Both the position numbers and the translations under genes were made by a program. DNA of 64,000 nucleotides from Sphagnum magellanicum (taxonomy: Eukaryota > Streptophyta > Sphagnopsida > Sphagnales > Sphagnaceae), in the NCBI GenBank assembly GCA_021904315.1, contig CM038915.1, forward strand, positions 17,546,001-17,610,000, given 5' to 3'. Positions 51,320 to 63,340 of this stretch are shown piece by piece (positions within the stretch are counted from its first letter, which is position 1; each line of letters opens with the position of its first letter). The notes under the pieces were generated by a model. The model was not told the origin of the DNA, did not search any database, and saw only the letters and a list, made by a program, of their open reading frames with translations.

Positions 51320-51639
51320 AAGTGATCATAGAACTTGCCATCAGAATGCAACGATAACCAAACCTATTGTCAAAAAGGAATTATGGTAAGAGCCCATAGT
51401 AACCTCAACACGTGCTTTTGGCTTGGATTGTCCAAACTCAATTGCTTGCCAAAGATCCCGAAGTCCAAACCAAAGCACAGATATCAGAAGCTGAAGTCTG
51501 CAAAAGATATCAAGTACTATGCACTTTTGGTTGTGTTTCAATTAATGGGGAAATTTTTCTCAATGTTGGTCAATTAGGGCTTTACATGTTTTGCACTACT
51601 AAAGTCCACTAAATCCATTTTAGTTACCCCGTCATTGTT
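51320..51639. other. Junction between pseudogene and copia remnant
   Basis: The G+C content is similar to the pseudogene but no domain is visible. Overlapping open frames on both strands have no motif. Confidence 0.35.
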
Positions 51640-53263
51640 CTTATTAATCATGGTGATTATGTCTTCATCAAACAAGGTTATCACTCCACTGCTAGCAATT
51701 TGACAAATTGAAAACATGTTTTGTTTGAAGTTAGGTAGATAGGTATGTACAAAACCTTTGCTATGACAACATTCTTGATGACTCCATCAATGCTTGTTGA
51801 GATGATTAGGTTACCAATTCCCTCCACCCAATGCTCGAAATCATCTACAATTATCATCAACTAATTTTAAACTAGAATTGGAATGAAACTAGTCATCCAT
51901 TCCTTCTTATCTAACATGTGATCTATGGCTTTAAAATCAACAAACTATGCTTCACACTTATTTTCTATGACCAAAGAGCTTTAAGTTATTTTCTACCCAT
52001 TTTAAAGCATGAATGTATGTGAACCTTGCTCCTTCTTGGGGTTTGGATTCAAAACCCATTCAACCCCCATCTCCTCCAATAATGGTTTAGAATCCTCCAC
52101 CATTAGATCTTTAATCTTTGACTCTTTTTACATAATGATGGGTGAAGTTGCCTTTGCTTCTATCTATTGTTTCAGTTTTCCATTTCTTGTTTGGACATTC
52201 CCTAGCCCAATAGCCAATTTTCTTATAGATGTTGCACTTTGTCTTCTTCTTTAGGTCTTTGATGTAATCATTAGTTTCATTATTAGACTTGTATTTCCCT
52301 TTCCTAAGGGATTGAGAAAAAAACCTTATCAACATTTTCCATATAGCTTCCACTCTACATCTTGATCAAAACTCTTTTTTTTAGAAGTCTTATGGCCAGA
52401 GTATTGATGGTTTGCTCATTTTGTGGGAGATTATCCCAAGCATAGGACACAACATTGTAGCTAAGAGGCATGCTACATAGAATCTTGGTAATTTGCATAG
52501 ATTTTGGACTATGATCACCAAGATTATGACATCTTTGAGCTATGTTCTCTATCTTGGATATGTGTCCAACTATAGGATTTCCTTTTTACATCTTGTAGCT
52601 AAAGAATTCACCTTGCAACAAAATTTGCAAGTTTTTTCTTGAAGTTTGGTCATGGATTGTTGCTAATCTTTACCACATGTGCTCTATGATTCAACAATTT
52701 ATCAACATCTCCAAGTGTACTTCATCTACACTTGCAACTATCAACATTTTAGCAACATTGTCCTATCTTTTCCACAAGCTCTTTTCTTGTGATTTGACAT
52801 CTACCGAATGCCAATTGCCATCAATCATTCAATGCAACTCCTCGGTGTTTAATATGATCTCCATTAGGTACTTCCACAAAAGAAAATCTTCTTCTTGAAT
52901 CTAATTACCAAAATTGTATCTCTTCCTTTTATCTCTCATATGTTATTAATTATGTCCTTAGGTTACTAATTATGTCCTTTTGCAATGAAAATTCTATGCA
53001 TAGAGTGGGCCCATAGCCCAAAGAAAATTAGTGTATAGAAAGAATTACTCAATAACCCAAATAAACACAAGAACTCTATGTGATAAATCCTAGTTTGTTT
53101 ATCTATTACAAAATATTCGATACAATTGCATCTAGTAAATCTACCATACTTAGTACTTTGCAATCTATTAATTAATAATAGCCTAACATCATGAGAATGA
53201 ATTTTCAAGAATGAAAAAAAAAAAACACTTAAAACCCAAGAGTATCATATCCCACTACCAATT
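51640..53263 (-). mobile_element. Ty1/copia remnant: gag and protease
   Basis: Read on the minus strand, about 52950-52400 gives gag-like text (FFSYKM, GHISKIENIAQR, KILCSMPLSYN, SYAWDNLP), about 52240-52190 a zinc-knuckle-like segment (GYWARECPNKK), and about 52080-51700 a protease-like segment near the usual DSGAS...HM position. Near 53250-53264 the sequence resembles a methionine-tRNA primer site next to a TGTTAAGG boundary, so an LTR probably begins at 53264 and runs rightward. Integrase and reverse transcriptase are absent. It is a broken, old copy. Confidence 0.7.
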
Positions 53264-53661
53264 TGTTAAGGCACATAGAAAGTTACAGAATAGAAAGGAA
53301 TAAGAAAAGTTGCCTTGTCCAAAGGTCCACTCAAACAAAATGTGAACCATCTTCATGGATGGATGTACTCCCAACAACACACACATGTGCTATCTTTTAA
53401 AAAGTCGAAGGATTATTTGCATGTTTAATAGTTAGCAAGAACACCACAAAGTAAAAGGCTTACAATCTCCAAAGTAGGAGGTTATGCTATATAGCTCAGG
53501 AAAAATGTCACATGTTGAAATACTCATTATAGTTACCTAATAGCTTGGTATAAGCAACTTCTGTCCAAGTGAACTTATGTTATTGATTGATCAATGGCTT
53601 CTTTCCTAAATCCAAATAGGAAGAATTTTTATTCATCAAGAGATGTCAAAAGGCCAAGGAT
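53264..53661 (-). other. Probable LTR of the copia remnant and flank
   Basis: The stretch begins with TGTTAAGGCACATAG directly after the primer-site-like sequence of the minus-strand copia remnant. The far LTR end was not located; a second LTR was not found in the window. Confidence 0.4.
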
Positions 53662-56600
53662 CATTAGGAAAAAAACCCCATTTTCAACTATGTTTTCAAC
53701 TATTTTTGAATTTTCATTTATAGTTGAAAACATCACTTTCAACTGCAAAATGTTTTTTGCAACTCAAAAATGGCGTTGTCAACTAATTTCCAAAATAGTC
53801 AACAATGTTGAATCAACCCTACAACACAATTGAAAACAATGTGCAAGTGTCAATTTGTGGGTTAATGTTGAAGCGACAACATTTTAGTTGAAAACAACAT
53901 ACATTTTAATCGATGCATCATTTCAATTGTAAAGTGCTAATTGGACCTAGTTGACTCCATGCTTGCAAATCAATGGATGAATTTCATCCACCTATGTGTC
54001 ATGTCATTTGGGGGTGTGGAATTGGAATTATGACTATTTTTCAATTATATTACAACTAATGTAGTGTTGACACATGTCATGTGATTGAGGAAAGGCATGG
54101 AATTTTTGAATTTTGATTATTATTCAATTATATTATAACCAATGGAACATTGACACGTGTCACATGGGCATTCGTGGTCCACCATCAAATGTGTGCCATG
54201 TGTATGGTCTCAAAATCTTGAAATTATTGATTTATTGAAAATGTTAGCATATGATATTGTGCCATGTGGACACTTATGTTACACATTTGCATGACACATG
54301 GCAACTTATTGTTTATAGGTCATCCAACATATGTGAAGTTGAACCAAAGTAAAAAGATCAACTATAAGGTAGTTGAAAGTAAGTTGAAAAGAAATTGAAA
54401 ATAAATCAAAACTTATGTAAATTAATTGAAATGTAGTTGAAATTACAAGTCTACAAAAATAATAGTCACAATTGTCAGGCTATTAAAGTTAAATTGTGGG
54501 GATAATACACCTAATTAAAATTAACTAAAGAAAATCAAACCATAATAAAAAATAGTCTACCTATACATTATCAACTAAAAATGCAAAACCTATTGCAATT
54601 TGAAAATTATGCAAGGAAACATTGTTCCCATGTAGGAAATGGTCCCATTTACATCTTGAAGATGCTAATGTTATTAATGAAACATGTATTGGAACAATGA
54701 AATGACTATCTTATAAAGTGGTTGTCCTATGTTTATGCACTAATGGTGTGAACTCGTTGTTGGCATGTTTAATTGGATTGTTGCCTTGTTAGATCATGTC
54801 TTTTGACTTGTTCATAGCTGCACCTTGTATTTTTAAATTAAAGAAAATGATTTTTAAATTTTAAAAAATGAAAGTTGTTAAAAATGAGGAAACTTAATAG
54901 GAATCTAAGTTATAATGCATAAAAAAAAAGATTGTGCATTAGTTGCACACATTAAAAATCAATAAAAAGATCATCATTTACTATTCAAGAATAAGGAAAT
55001 TTGACAAAAAAAAAAAACACTTTGAAATCTAGAAAAATTAGAACTAAATAATGAATCGAAATGGCACACATCATGGGCTTACCTTTACATAGTCAACAAA
55101 CATAGTTGAAACCTAATTGAAATCTAATTGAACCCAATCAAAATATAGGAGAAATTATATAGTTGAAATTTAGTTGAAAATAACTCACTAAAACAAACAT
55201 AATCAAAATCTTGCATTGATGGTTGAAAAGGTTCATAAGTTTAGCTCTCATTGCCAAAGTGTTTGTTTTGGAACTGGAAAAGAAGGAAAACCATTGAGAG
55301 TTGAAGAAAAAAACTTTCATACTTACAAAAAACATTTTTCTTTTTTCTCCTATTTCGACCCCTCCTACTTTCAAAGTTCATAACTTTCTCATTTCTTCTT
55401 CATTTTAAATGATTTAAAGTGTTATAGGAATGCCACCTTAAGTTCCACAAATAATCTTTGAACTATAATAACAACAAAACAACATAAAATGAAGTTTTTG
55501 GGTGTTCAAGAACTGGTTGTTGTTTGTTGTTTTGAGTTTTTGACCCCCTTACTTTGGGGGCCATAACTTTCTCATTTCTAATCCGTTTTTGACGATTTTT
55601 AATGCCTTAGATGTGCCAAGAGGAGGGGTTCAACATTTGCTTGGACACTAGAAACAAAAAAGCCCTCCCCTTGGATCTGAATTTCCCTAAGTGCTTAAGT
55701 GTACTAAAACTAGCGTAATTACCTTAATGAAAGTTCAAAGAAAAACCTAGTTGAACAAAAAACCAGCAAGAGTTCAAAACAAAACCTAGTTTTTTAAAAA
55801 ATTAACTAAAAGTAACACAGTGGAGAAAAAAAAAAGAAAAAAAATCTTAGTACAGGAAAAATAAACAAAAAAAAGGAAAATAATTTTTAAGCACCTACAA
55901 TTGTAAGATGCATGTGTCGTGGTTGTTTCCAAACTCAATAAGCTTGTCTCCTCATGTTATTCATGTTCACTTGCCTTGACACCATATGACCTTAATGTGC
56001 TTAATTTTTATAAAAAAAAGCACAATGAAAAGAAGAAAAAAACTTCAACATGATAAAAAAGAAAACAACTTAATAATAACCCCAAAATGAAAAACTTGAA
56101 ATTCCTCACATGCAAAAGGTGTGATGCATTCACTTGAAAACATCCATGAATTGATATTAAACTACATGATTTAAACTTCTAAACACAAGTTGGGCCTAAA
56201 GGAAAGCAAAATAAAACAAAACAAATTGGAAAAACGGCAAAAAAAAAATCAAACTAGAATGCAAAGAAAGCTCAAAGTGAATGACAATATTATATAAAGA
56301 CAATCCCTTCATTCATGGATGGATGAAGTATGTGGTTATAGTTGGGATGTCAACTAACTTTTAACTATGCAAGTTAACATCATTTCAAATAGTTTTCGAC
56401 TATAATTCAAATTTTGAATTTCCTGCCAACATATTACCACCACTATTATATGTCATACCATCCATCCATCCATATTATTTGGCATAGTAAATCATTCATT
56501 CATTCATTCATATTATATGCCACATTAAATCCATCCATTCATAATTAATTATGGCATTATATATATTATATGACATTTTATGATGTAATTTAAAACATTA

Positions 56601-57528
56601 TAAATGGTATAATTTTTATTTTTTGGCATTTTTTGGCATTTTAATGAACATGTAAAATGCCATAAATTATGTACCAATTATTTTATACCACAAAATTGAA
56701 CCCTTGCTAAGCTAAAATAGCTTGCCTAACCTAGTTAGTTATCCTAGCTTAGGTCTAATTAACTTTTTTACTTAACTTAAAGCTTATGTAGATTTAGGTA
56801 AGTAATAATAGGTTAAGTATAGGTACGTTGTGAGTCATGTCGGTACCTACCTAAAAGCCTTGCCTAGTTACCTAATTACTTAATACCTATCTACCTATAC
56901 CTAATTAGTTTAAGTAACCTGTTTACCTACATTTGACCTAACATATCTACCTATTACTTACCTAGGGACCTCGTATAGGTAGTTAGGTAGGTAGGTAGGT
57001 AATACTTTGTAAGTTAGGTAGGTACTTATTACATATATTACCAAAGTAGTTATAGGTAGGTGATAAATTGTAGGTTAAATATTTTAAAATTATAGCATAG
57101 GTGATTTAAAGTAGGGTGTAGGTTAAGTTATGTAGGTAGGGTATAGGTAATGATAATTAAAGTTGAAGTACAATTGAAAATGCATGCAATATTTCATCCA
57201 TCTATATCCTTCTTTCATCCATTCAAAAATAAGGTTCACAAAATAATCAAGTAATTGATTTGATTGGCATAATGTCATGGCAAAGTGGAATTTTCAACTA
57301 TTCCTCAACTATGTTATATTTTATTAAAAAAATTATTTTGACGATCAACGTCCATTAGTGGTCAATGTTGTACACTTACCAAACTAGTCTGCACGTCAAC
57401 TCATTTGAAATGTCATCCCATCCACATGGAATTGTTTTAAATGAATATTATTGTGTAGTCAAAACAAAGTTGGGGATGACATGTAGTCGAAAATTGGTTG
57501 GTTAGAAAATGCCCTTTTTCTCCTAGTG
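53662..57528 (+). mobile_element. CACTA-type element, 3.87 kb, target duplication GAT
   Basis: The left end CATTAGGAAAAAAACCCCATTTTC is complementary, with few mismatches, to the right end GAAAATGCCC...CTCCTAGTG (57528). GAT lies immediately on both sides (53659-53661 and 57529-57531), the 3 bp duplication expected of CACTA elements. The interior is non-coding. It holds many TAGTTGAAA-type motifs near the left end, a local duplication at about 54030-54160 with ACACGTGTCA motifs, the GACCCC module (55357-55670) and a CCTA/TAGG-rich part (56690-57070). It is therefore non-autonomous. It shares 54167-57528 with copy 1 at 18965-22610. Confidence 0.82.
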
Positions 57529-57649
57529 GATGTAGCACCACCACAATTGTATTTGATGACAATAATTGTAACTCTTTTGAGTAGTGAATATGCCTTATTG
57601 AGAATTGTTAATCCTAGAAAGGATCCAACATTTGTTCAGTTTGAGAAGG

Positions 57650-58082
57650 TGTCGCAACCCCACTTTGAGGGAAGTGTGAGGTCGCCACTCACACTCTTGA
57701 AAATGGGACTTGGGAGTCCTCCAGGACTCCCAAAAACTTAGAACCCAATTGTAGGGGTCAAAACACCTTACATTGAGGTGTTATTTATACCGTTGGAAAG
57801 GTTTTGAAGCGTAGATGTCCAAAATGGCCTCGCATGAGCCATTTGGACATTTGCATCACAAGTTATGGTCGACAGAATGGCCTGGAGTCAAATTGGCAAT
57901 TTGACTCCTGACCACTAAAAGTTGAGAATCGACTCGATTCCAGTGTGTGCAGGTGGAGTGCGACACAGCGTTGGAAAGCTCTCGAGGAGAGCTACAAGTT
58001 TGCTTCAAACCTCGTCCCAATTGGAGGTTAGAATGACACACCCACAAATCCTATTTGGAGTCCGATAGATGGGTCTCCAATT
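57650..58082 (+). mobile_element. LTR-like insertion rich in hairpins
   Basis: Homology between the two duplicated loci stops at 57649. The next base starts TGTCGCAACCCC, an LTR-like TG start. The insert is clearly richer in G+C than its surroundings and has a TATTTATA box near 57781. It carries a series of perfect or near-perfect hairpins (listed in the findings). The right end and second LTR were not found, so it may be a solo or partial LTR. The target duplication could not be verified. Confidence 0.5.
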
Positions 58083-58450
58083 AAATTATGGAAAGCTAAT
58101 CCAAATGGTTCACTAAAGTTGCTTATTAGAGTTCCAAGCCTTGTTCCATATTGCCCAATTTGGGGCAATGATGCATTGAAGTTAATGGACAAAGAAAAGT
58201 TTATAAATTATGGACAATCCAAATACATGGATTTCTGGAAGGTGGGCATTGTGCAAAATTCCATTTATGAAATGAAGATGAAGTTGTATGTGGAGTACCA
58301 AGATGATATTTTGTTGCATTTGTGAAGACCATTACCACCTCAATGTATAATTCTTTTGGAGGGCTTTTGGCCTTTAAGCAATTGGAGGTCTAACTATGCT
58401 AGGGCTTCATTGTCAACCTTGATGGACATTGTTGATCCAAAAAATCTAAT
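58083..58450 (+). pseudogene. Unrecognised coding-like fragment cut by a CACTA element
   Basis: An open frame up to a TGA at 58323 reads WKANPNGSLKLLIRVP, then YCPIWGNDALKLMDKEKF and YQDDILLHL, with a balanced composition. Text after the stop (PLPPQC, FWPLSNWRSNYARASLSTL) also looks protein-like. I do not recognise the family. The CACTA element at 58451 interrupts it. It may belong to the same former gene as 22611-22888, which is cut off at 57649 in this copy, but that is inference. Confidence 0.35.
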
Positions 58451-58735
58451 CACTACTAGAAATCTTGTCATTTGCAACCAGTCACTATGCAATTGGCATG
58501 CAACTGGTTGTCGTTTGTAACTATCTTGGTCATGTTTGCAACTACAAATTTGGTATTGTATAATTTTTGGGCCATACAGTTGTGTGTGCAACTAACATGC
58601 AACTAAATGTGTACAACATGGACACGTGTCATAAAAATAATGGCTTAAACTTATACATACTTAAATACTATACTTAATATATCTATATAGGCTATATATA
58701 ATAGTATTATGTACCTTTAGTACTAAGGTTAACTG

Positions 58736-59260
58736 CATGTTAACTTAGGCTAGCCTAAACTAACCTAGGTTAAATAAACAAAAAAGTTAAACTAACCATG
58801 GTTAAATTTATTAGATTAAACTGATTATGGCTAAATTAAATTAATTTAAATTAATTATGGCTCTATTAAATTAGACCAAACTAATTATGGCTGAATCAAG
58901 TTAGGCTAAATTAAATTAAACTATATTAATTATGGCTAAACTAAATTATGCTAAATTAAACTAGGCTAAAATAAATATGGCTAAATAAAGTTAGGCCAAA
59001 TTAATTATGGCTAAATTAAGTTAGGTAATAATAGTTATGGCTAAACTAAATTAGACTATATTTATTGTGGTTAAACTAAATTAAGCTAAATTAAATTAGG
59101 ATAAAATAAATATGGTTAGATTAAATTATGCTAAAATATTTATGGCTAAACTAAATCAGGCTAAAATTGACAATGGTTAAATTAAGTTAGGTTAAATTAA
59201 TTATTGTTAAACTAAATTATGTTAAATTAAATTAAACTAAACCATGATTTAAATATGTTT
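58736..59260 (+). repeat. TTATGGCTAAA short-repeat tract in the CACTA element
   Basis: Variants of ATTATGGCTAAATTAAGTTAGG recur every ~30-45 bases through the tract, with irregular spacing. The degraded element at 890-1030 carries the same motif. Confidence 0.75.
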
Positions 59261-60370
59261 GAATTTAGTTTATTTTGGAATATTTTTTCAGAAAATGTAC
59301 ATTTGATTAAACAAAAAATTATTCAAAATCAATTAATATGATAATATTAAATTTTTATTATAAATAATCATAATTATTAATTAAGTGTTTATTATAATTA
59401 TAGTGATAATCAATTATATATATGTAATCAATAGGTATTATATATTTAGATTTTATTATTTATGTTAAAATATTAGTGTAAATAGGCTACACTAATTAAC
59501 CTACAAGTATACAAACATCCTAAGCAATTATTAATTTAAACTAGATAATAATATCAAAATCATATTTTCATTAAGTAATCATAATTACTAAATATCCTAT
59601 AATCACCTTTGAAGTGCAAAAGCAAAGGAGTAATGAAAAACTAACAAGAAGAAAAATTAAAAAAATAAGCTTTCCAAGTTATAAAACGTTTTGTTTTTTG
59701 TTTTTTTTTTAGGACCCCTCCTACTTTCAAAGCTCATAACTTTCTTATTTCTTATTCATTTTAAATGATTTAAAGTGCTGTAGGAGCGCCATCATAATTC
59801 CTACAATTCACATTTGAACTCTAATAGCAAAAAAATAACATAAAATGAACTTTCTAGGTGTTTAAGAACCGGCCTTAATAAAAAACAATTTGAGTTTTTT
59901 GACCCCCTTTACTTTGGGGGGCCATAACTTTCTCATTTCTAATCTGTTTTCAACGATTTTTAGTGTGTTAGATGCACCAAGAGGAGGGCTTCAAGTTTTG
60001 TTTGGACACCAAAAGCAACAGAGCCCTCCCCTGGCTGTTATACTTTAATACAGTAGTTGCATCTAATGTGCAACTAGGTTGGTCCATGAGGTTTGCAATG
60101 GAATGTTTTAACCCATATCCTTTGGCTTCCAATTCTATTTGGCTCAGTATATAAATAGGAGCAATAGTCGTGTTGAAACCAAATACCAAATGCTATTGGG
60201 CATGAGTGAATGAAAAAAGCTTGACCTTCATGAAATGGTCAAACTTGAAAATAAAATTGGATTATTCTAAACCTACTTGTATAACCTAAACTGAGCTATT
60301 TTTCAACCTATTTACATACCTAAATAAACCTACTTACTTAATAGGGTTTAATTATTATCTACCTACCTAA

Positions 60371-60672
60371 GCACCACGTGTCAACATTTTATTAGCCATA
60401 AATTAAATGATTTAGATTTCATTAATTAATATTTAAAATTTTAAAAATAGGTGGACCTTGATTGCCACGTGTCACCATATAATTGGTGTTAAAATTTGAA
60501 CACGTGTCAAATGGTCAATGAACGTTCCATGGTGTGCCACGTGTCATCATTCTAGTGGCAAAAACTTTAATGATTAAAATTAATCCAATGAATTTTTTAT
60601 TTTGAAAACACAAAAAAATTAAATAATGACACGTGTCCACAAGCTAGTTGTCTAATTTTTAAACATGTGTCA
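60371..60672. repeat. Cluster of ACGTGTC motifs in the CACTA right arm
   Basis: CCACGTGTCAACA, CCACGTGTCACC, ACACGTGTCAAA, CCACGTGTCATC, ACACGTGTCCAC and ACATGTGTCAT occur within 300 bases, one every ~40-95 bases. Similar motifs lie at 58625 and at 54050-54165 in the other CACTA-type element. They could be subterminal transposase sites. They also match the plant ABRE/G-box core. Confidence 0.6.
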
Positions 60673-60941
60673 TATTTTGATTAGTTGTATGTAGTTGCAA
60701 GGAAAGTTGCACATAAAGTGCAACTACATTGGATTGGTATGTATGTATGAACATGTATACTAACACCGTATATACATGTTGCATACATACTATCACATGC
60801 AACTGCATGTCCCATGCAACTTGTCTTATGTAACTACACAAATTTGCAATTGCATGTGTTGCATGCAATTGCATGTGTTGCATGCAACTGAATTTTAGTT
60901 GCATGCAACAGTTGCAAAACCCAAAATTTCTAGTAGTGAAT

Positions 60942-62769
60942 TCGAGTTCCTTATTGTGAGCCAAAGAACATGAGACCAAAATTTATCCATGTATATGATT
61001 CTTGAAAAGTAATAATAAATAATCTATTTTGTTCCATCTAATCCCTAATTTCTAGTGGCCACCAAGTGTCAACTTTCCTACATGGTATGTAAAGCCCCAA
61101 AAATAATGGATTTGTTATAACATGAATAATAAAATTACATGCATAAACATTATTGTTATTAGTATGTTGTGCCTTGTTTGTATTTTAGAAAATTGAATTT
61201 TTATTTCTATTTATTGGGAGCATTTACTTGTGACTTTCTTATTTGATAATCTATTATGTATTATCACTTGTTAGGCACCAGGATAAATATTATGTTAATT
61301 ATATATGGAATTTGAAACATAGTAGATTTGTTATTGTATGATTAACATGGATGGATCAAGTTGTTATTGTTAGAAATTTAGCATGTTGTCAATATATTAG
61401 ATTCAAAACATTGAGTTCATTTTTCTCACTTTAAATGGGAGTTGTGTCATTTGGTTTTTATAGCTTATAATTTTTTATGTTTCACCTAGTGGCCACTAGG
61501 CGTTCAATTATAAATTAAAAAGTTTTATGGTGTATATATATTTGAAAAATATTAATAAAATTTGTGTGATAGTATGATGTTGTAGTTTTGCCAATTTGGC
61601 CTCTTTCCTTGTTTCAAATTCAAAGGGTTGAATTTCTTAATGTTAAATAGAAGCACTAACATTTGACTTTCAATCACTCATGAAAATTCATAATCTTGTT
61701 TTAGATTTGATATGAATGTTTTTAACATAATGTGTACATGGATCTTTTTGGAATTGTTGGTTAGAAAGTTGTTTTTATTTGGAAATAATGTAATCGAAAT
61801 TTTTTATAATATGACATTCACATCAAAAATGATCATTAATTTGTTTTATTTTTATGGACCACAAAGGATCAGTTTCATTCTTGATTTCCTCTCTAAGAGT
61901 CAACAGGTTGCTTCATAGGTGGTAGCTCATACCCAACAACAGAAACCCCATAGAGACCAACTCAACAACTTCACATGATTCTTCTTAAAGACTGGACAGA
62001 GATTCAGGGCAAGATTACTGAATGTAATATATTATATTCTTCAATATCCCTTTCCCAAAAGCCCCAAAGCTCCCATAATGCAACAAATATTTTATCCTCA
62101 AGATGGAACACATTGCGCACTCATCATTTCAAGATCCCCAAAGTCATCACACATGAACTGCCACACAACCATTCCAGAAATCCTTGACACATTCATCATC
62201 TCCCTTGTGTTGGTCCCTACAGAAAATATGCAAGACCTCTAAACCTTTTCTTAACATTTTTGGTGCAGCGGAAGTTCAATCGTCAGGGTTCTTCCAATCC
62301 AGCAATCCTAATCAAGTTATATTCCTAACTAATTACAACCCCAAAATCCAAATCCTCCACACACTTCTAGTACTCCAAAAATTCTAACCATTTAACTTTT
62401 TTTTCCATCACCAAAAAGCCTCCCTTACATCTTTTAGTCGACATCAAATATACTCCTCCCATCCTCATCCCTTCGTTCCCCAAAAATCATCTTGCCAAAT
62501 CTCCTTACAGAACTGTGATTCATAAAGTTCACGAAAAGTTTTCATTGAGCAACTAGGATTGCATTCCATCATAAAAACCAACTCACCAAGCTCCTTTCAC
62601 CATAACCTGCAAAGCAATAAAACAAACCAAATATAGAAACAAATCAGAAACAAATTCTCTAGCGCCATTGAATCACCACGCCACCAGTAGTTGAGCCACT
62701 AAATTGCATTAAGGTTTGCAACCTTCATCCACAGAAAACATCTAACATTGTTTTTAGGTTACATTACCT
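60942..62769. other. Spacer, no gene recognised
   Basis: AT-rich to about 61900, then a C/A-rich stretch (61920-62700) with open frames up to 70 codons but no motif. The latter may be flanking sequence of the copia fragment. Confidence 0.35.
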
Positions 62770-63340
62770 TTTGACATGGTTTTCTATCTGAAAAGATTTG
62801 TATGGAGTAGCCACAAGGATTCCAAGTTCCTGAATTTATGCAAAAAGTCTATAAATTACTCAAAAGTTTATATGGCTTGCGGCAAGCTTCTCGAGCATGG
62901 ACTGCTCTCTTTCACAAGTTTTTAAAAGATCATAACCTTGAGGTTTTTGAAGCAAATCCTTGCTTGTATTGTGATCATTCTTCTCCCAAATTAATGATTC
63001 TTATTTTTGTTGATGATGTTTTTGGGGGTCACATAAATCCCTCCAAATTCATGAACATAATTTCAAATCTTCAAAAGTAGTTTGGCATCACATTTGGTGA
63101 CATAGGGTGTTATATTGGCTTATGGATTATTCAAGATTGAATCAACCATACTTTAGTCCAATCACGAGATTTTTATTACTTATGTATGTACTCAAGAGCC
63201 CACTAATTGGCACTGATCTAAATGAAAAACCTCAAACTTTTTGTAAATTTCCATGCAAAAAACAAGTTTTATTTACACTAAGCATGCAACTCTCTTATCT
63301 TTCCATAGCACACGGAAGAAGAAATAATAAGAGAACAAAG
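62770..63340 (+). mobile_element. Ty1/copia reverse transcriptase fragment
   Basis: The translation includes VYKLLKSLYGLRQASRAW, HKFLKDHNLEVFEANPCLY and LMILIFVDDVFGG. These are the characteristic KSLYGLKQ.PR.W and YVDD-type segments of copia reverse transcriptases, with a variant of the active-site signature. Text just upstream resembles the preceding ME.PQGF region. Only this part of the element is present; it is broken. Confidence 0.8.

Larger units (their letters stand above)
58451..60938 (+). mobile_element. CACTA element, 2.49 kb, target duplication AAT
   Basis: The left end CACTACTAGAAATCTTG and right end CAAAATTTCTAGTAGTG are inverted repeats. AAT flanks both (58448-58450 and 60939-60941). 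Subterminal regions are full of TGCAAC/GTTGCA motifs (58475-58600 and 60680-60920). The interior is non-coding: a short-repeat tract (58736-59260), the GACCCC module (59713-60032) and a cluster of ACGTGTC motifs (60371-60672). It is a non-autonomous element; its ends match the 133 bp MITE at 21717, and its left part matches the degraded copy at 614. Confidence 0.9.

Noticed and set aside
60659-60979. Minus-strand frame rich in Cys-Met-Gln-His
   Set aside because: It is translation of TGCATGCAAC subterminal repeats of the CACTA element.
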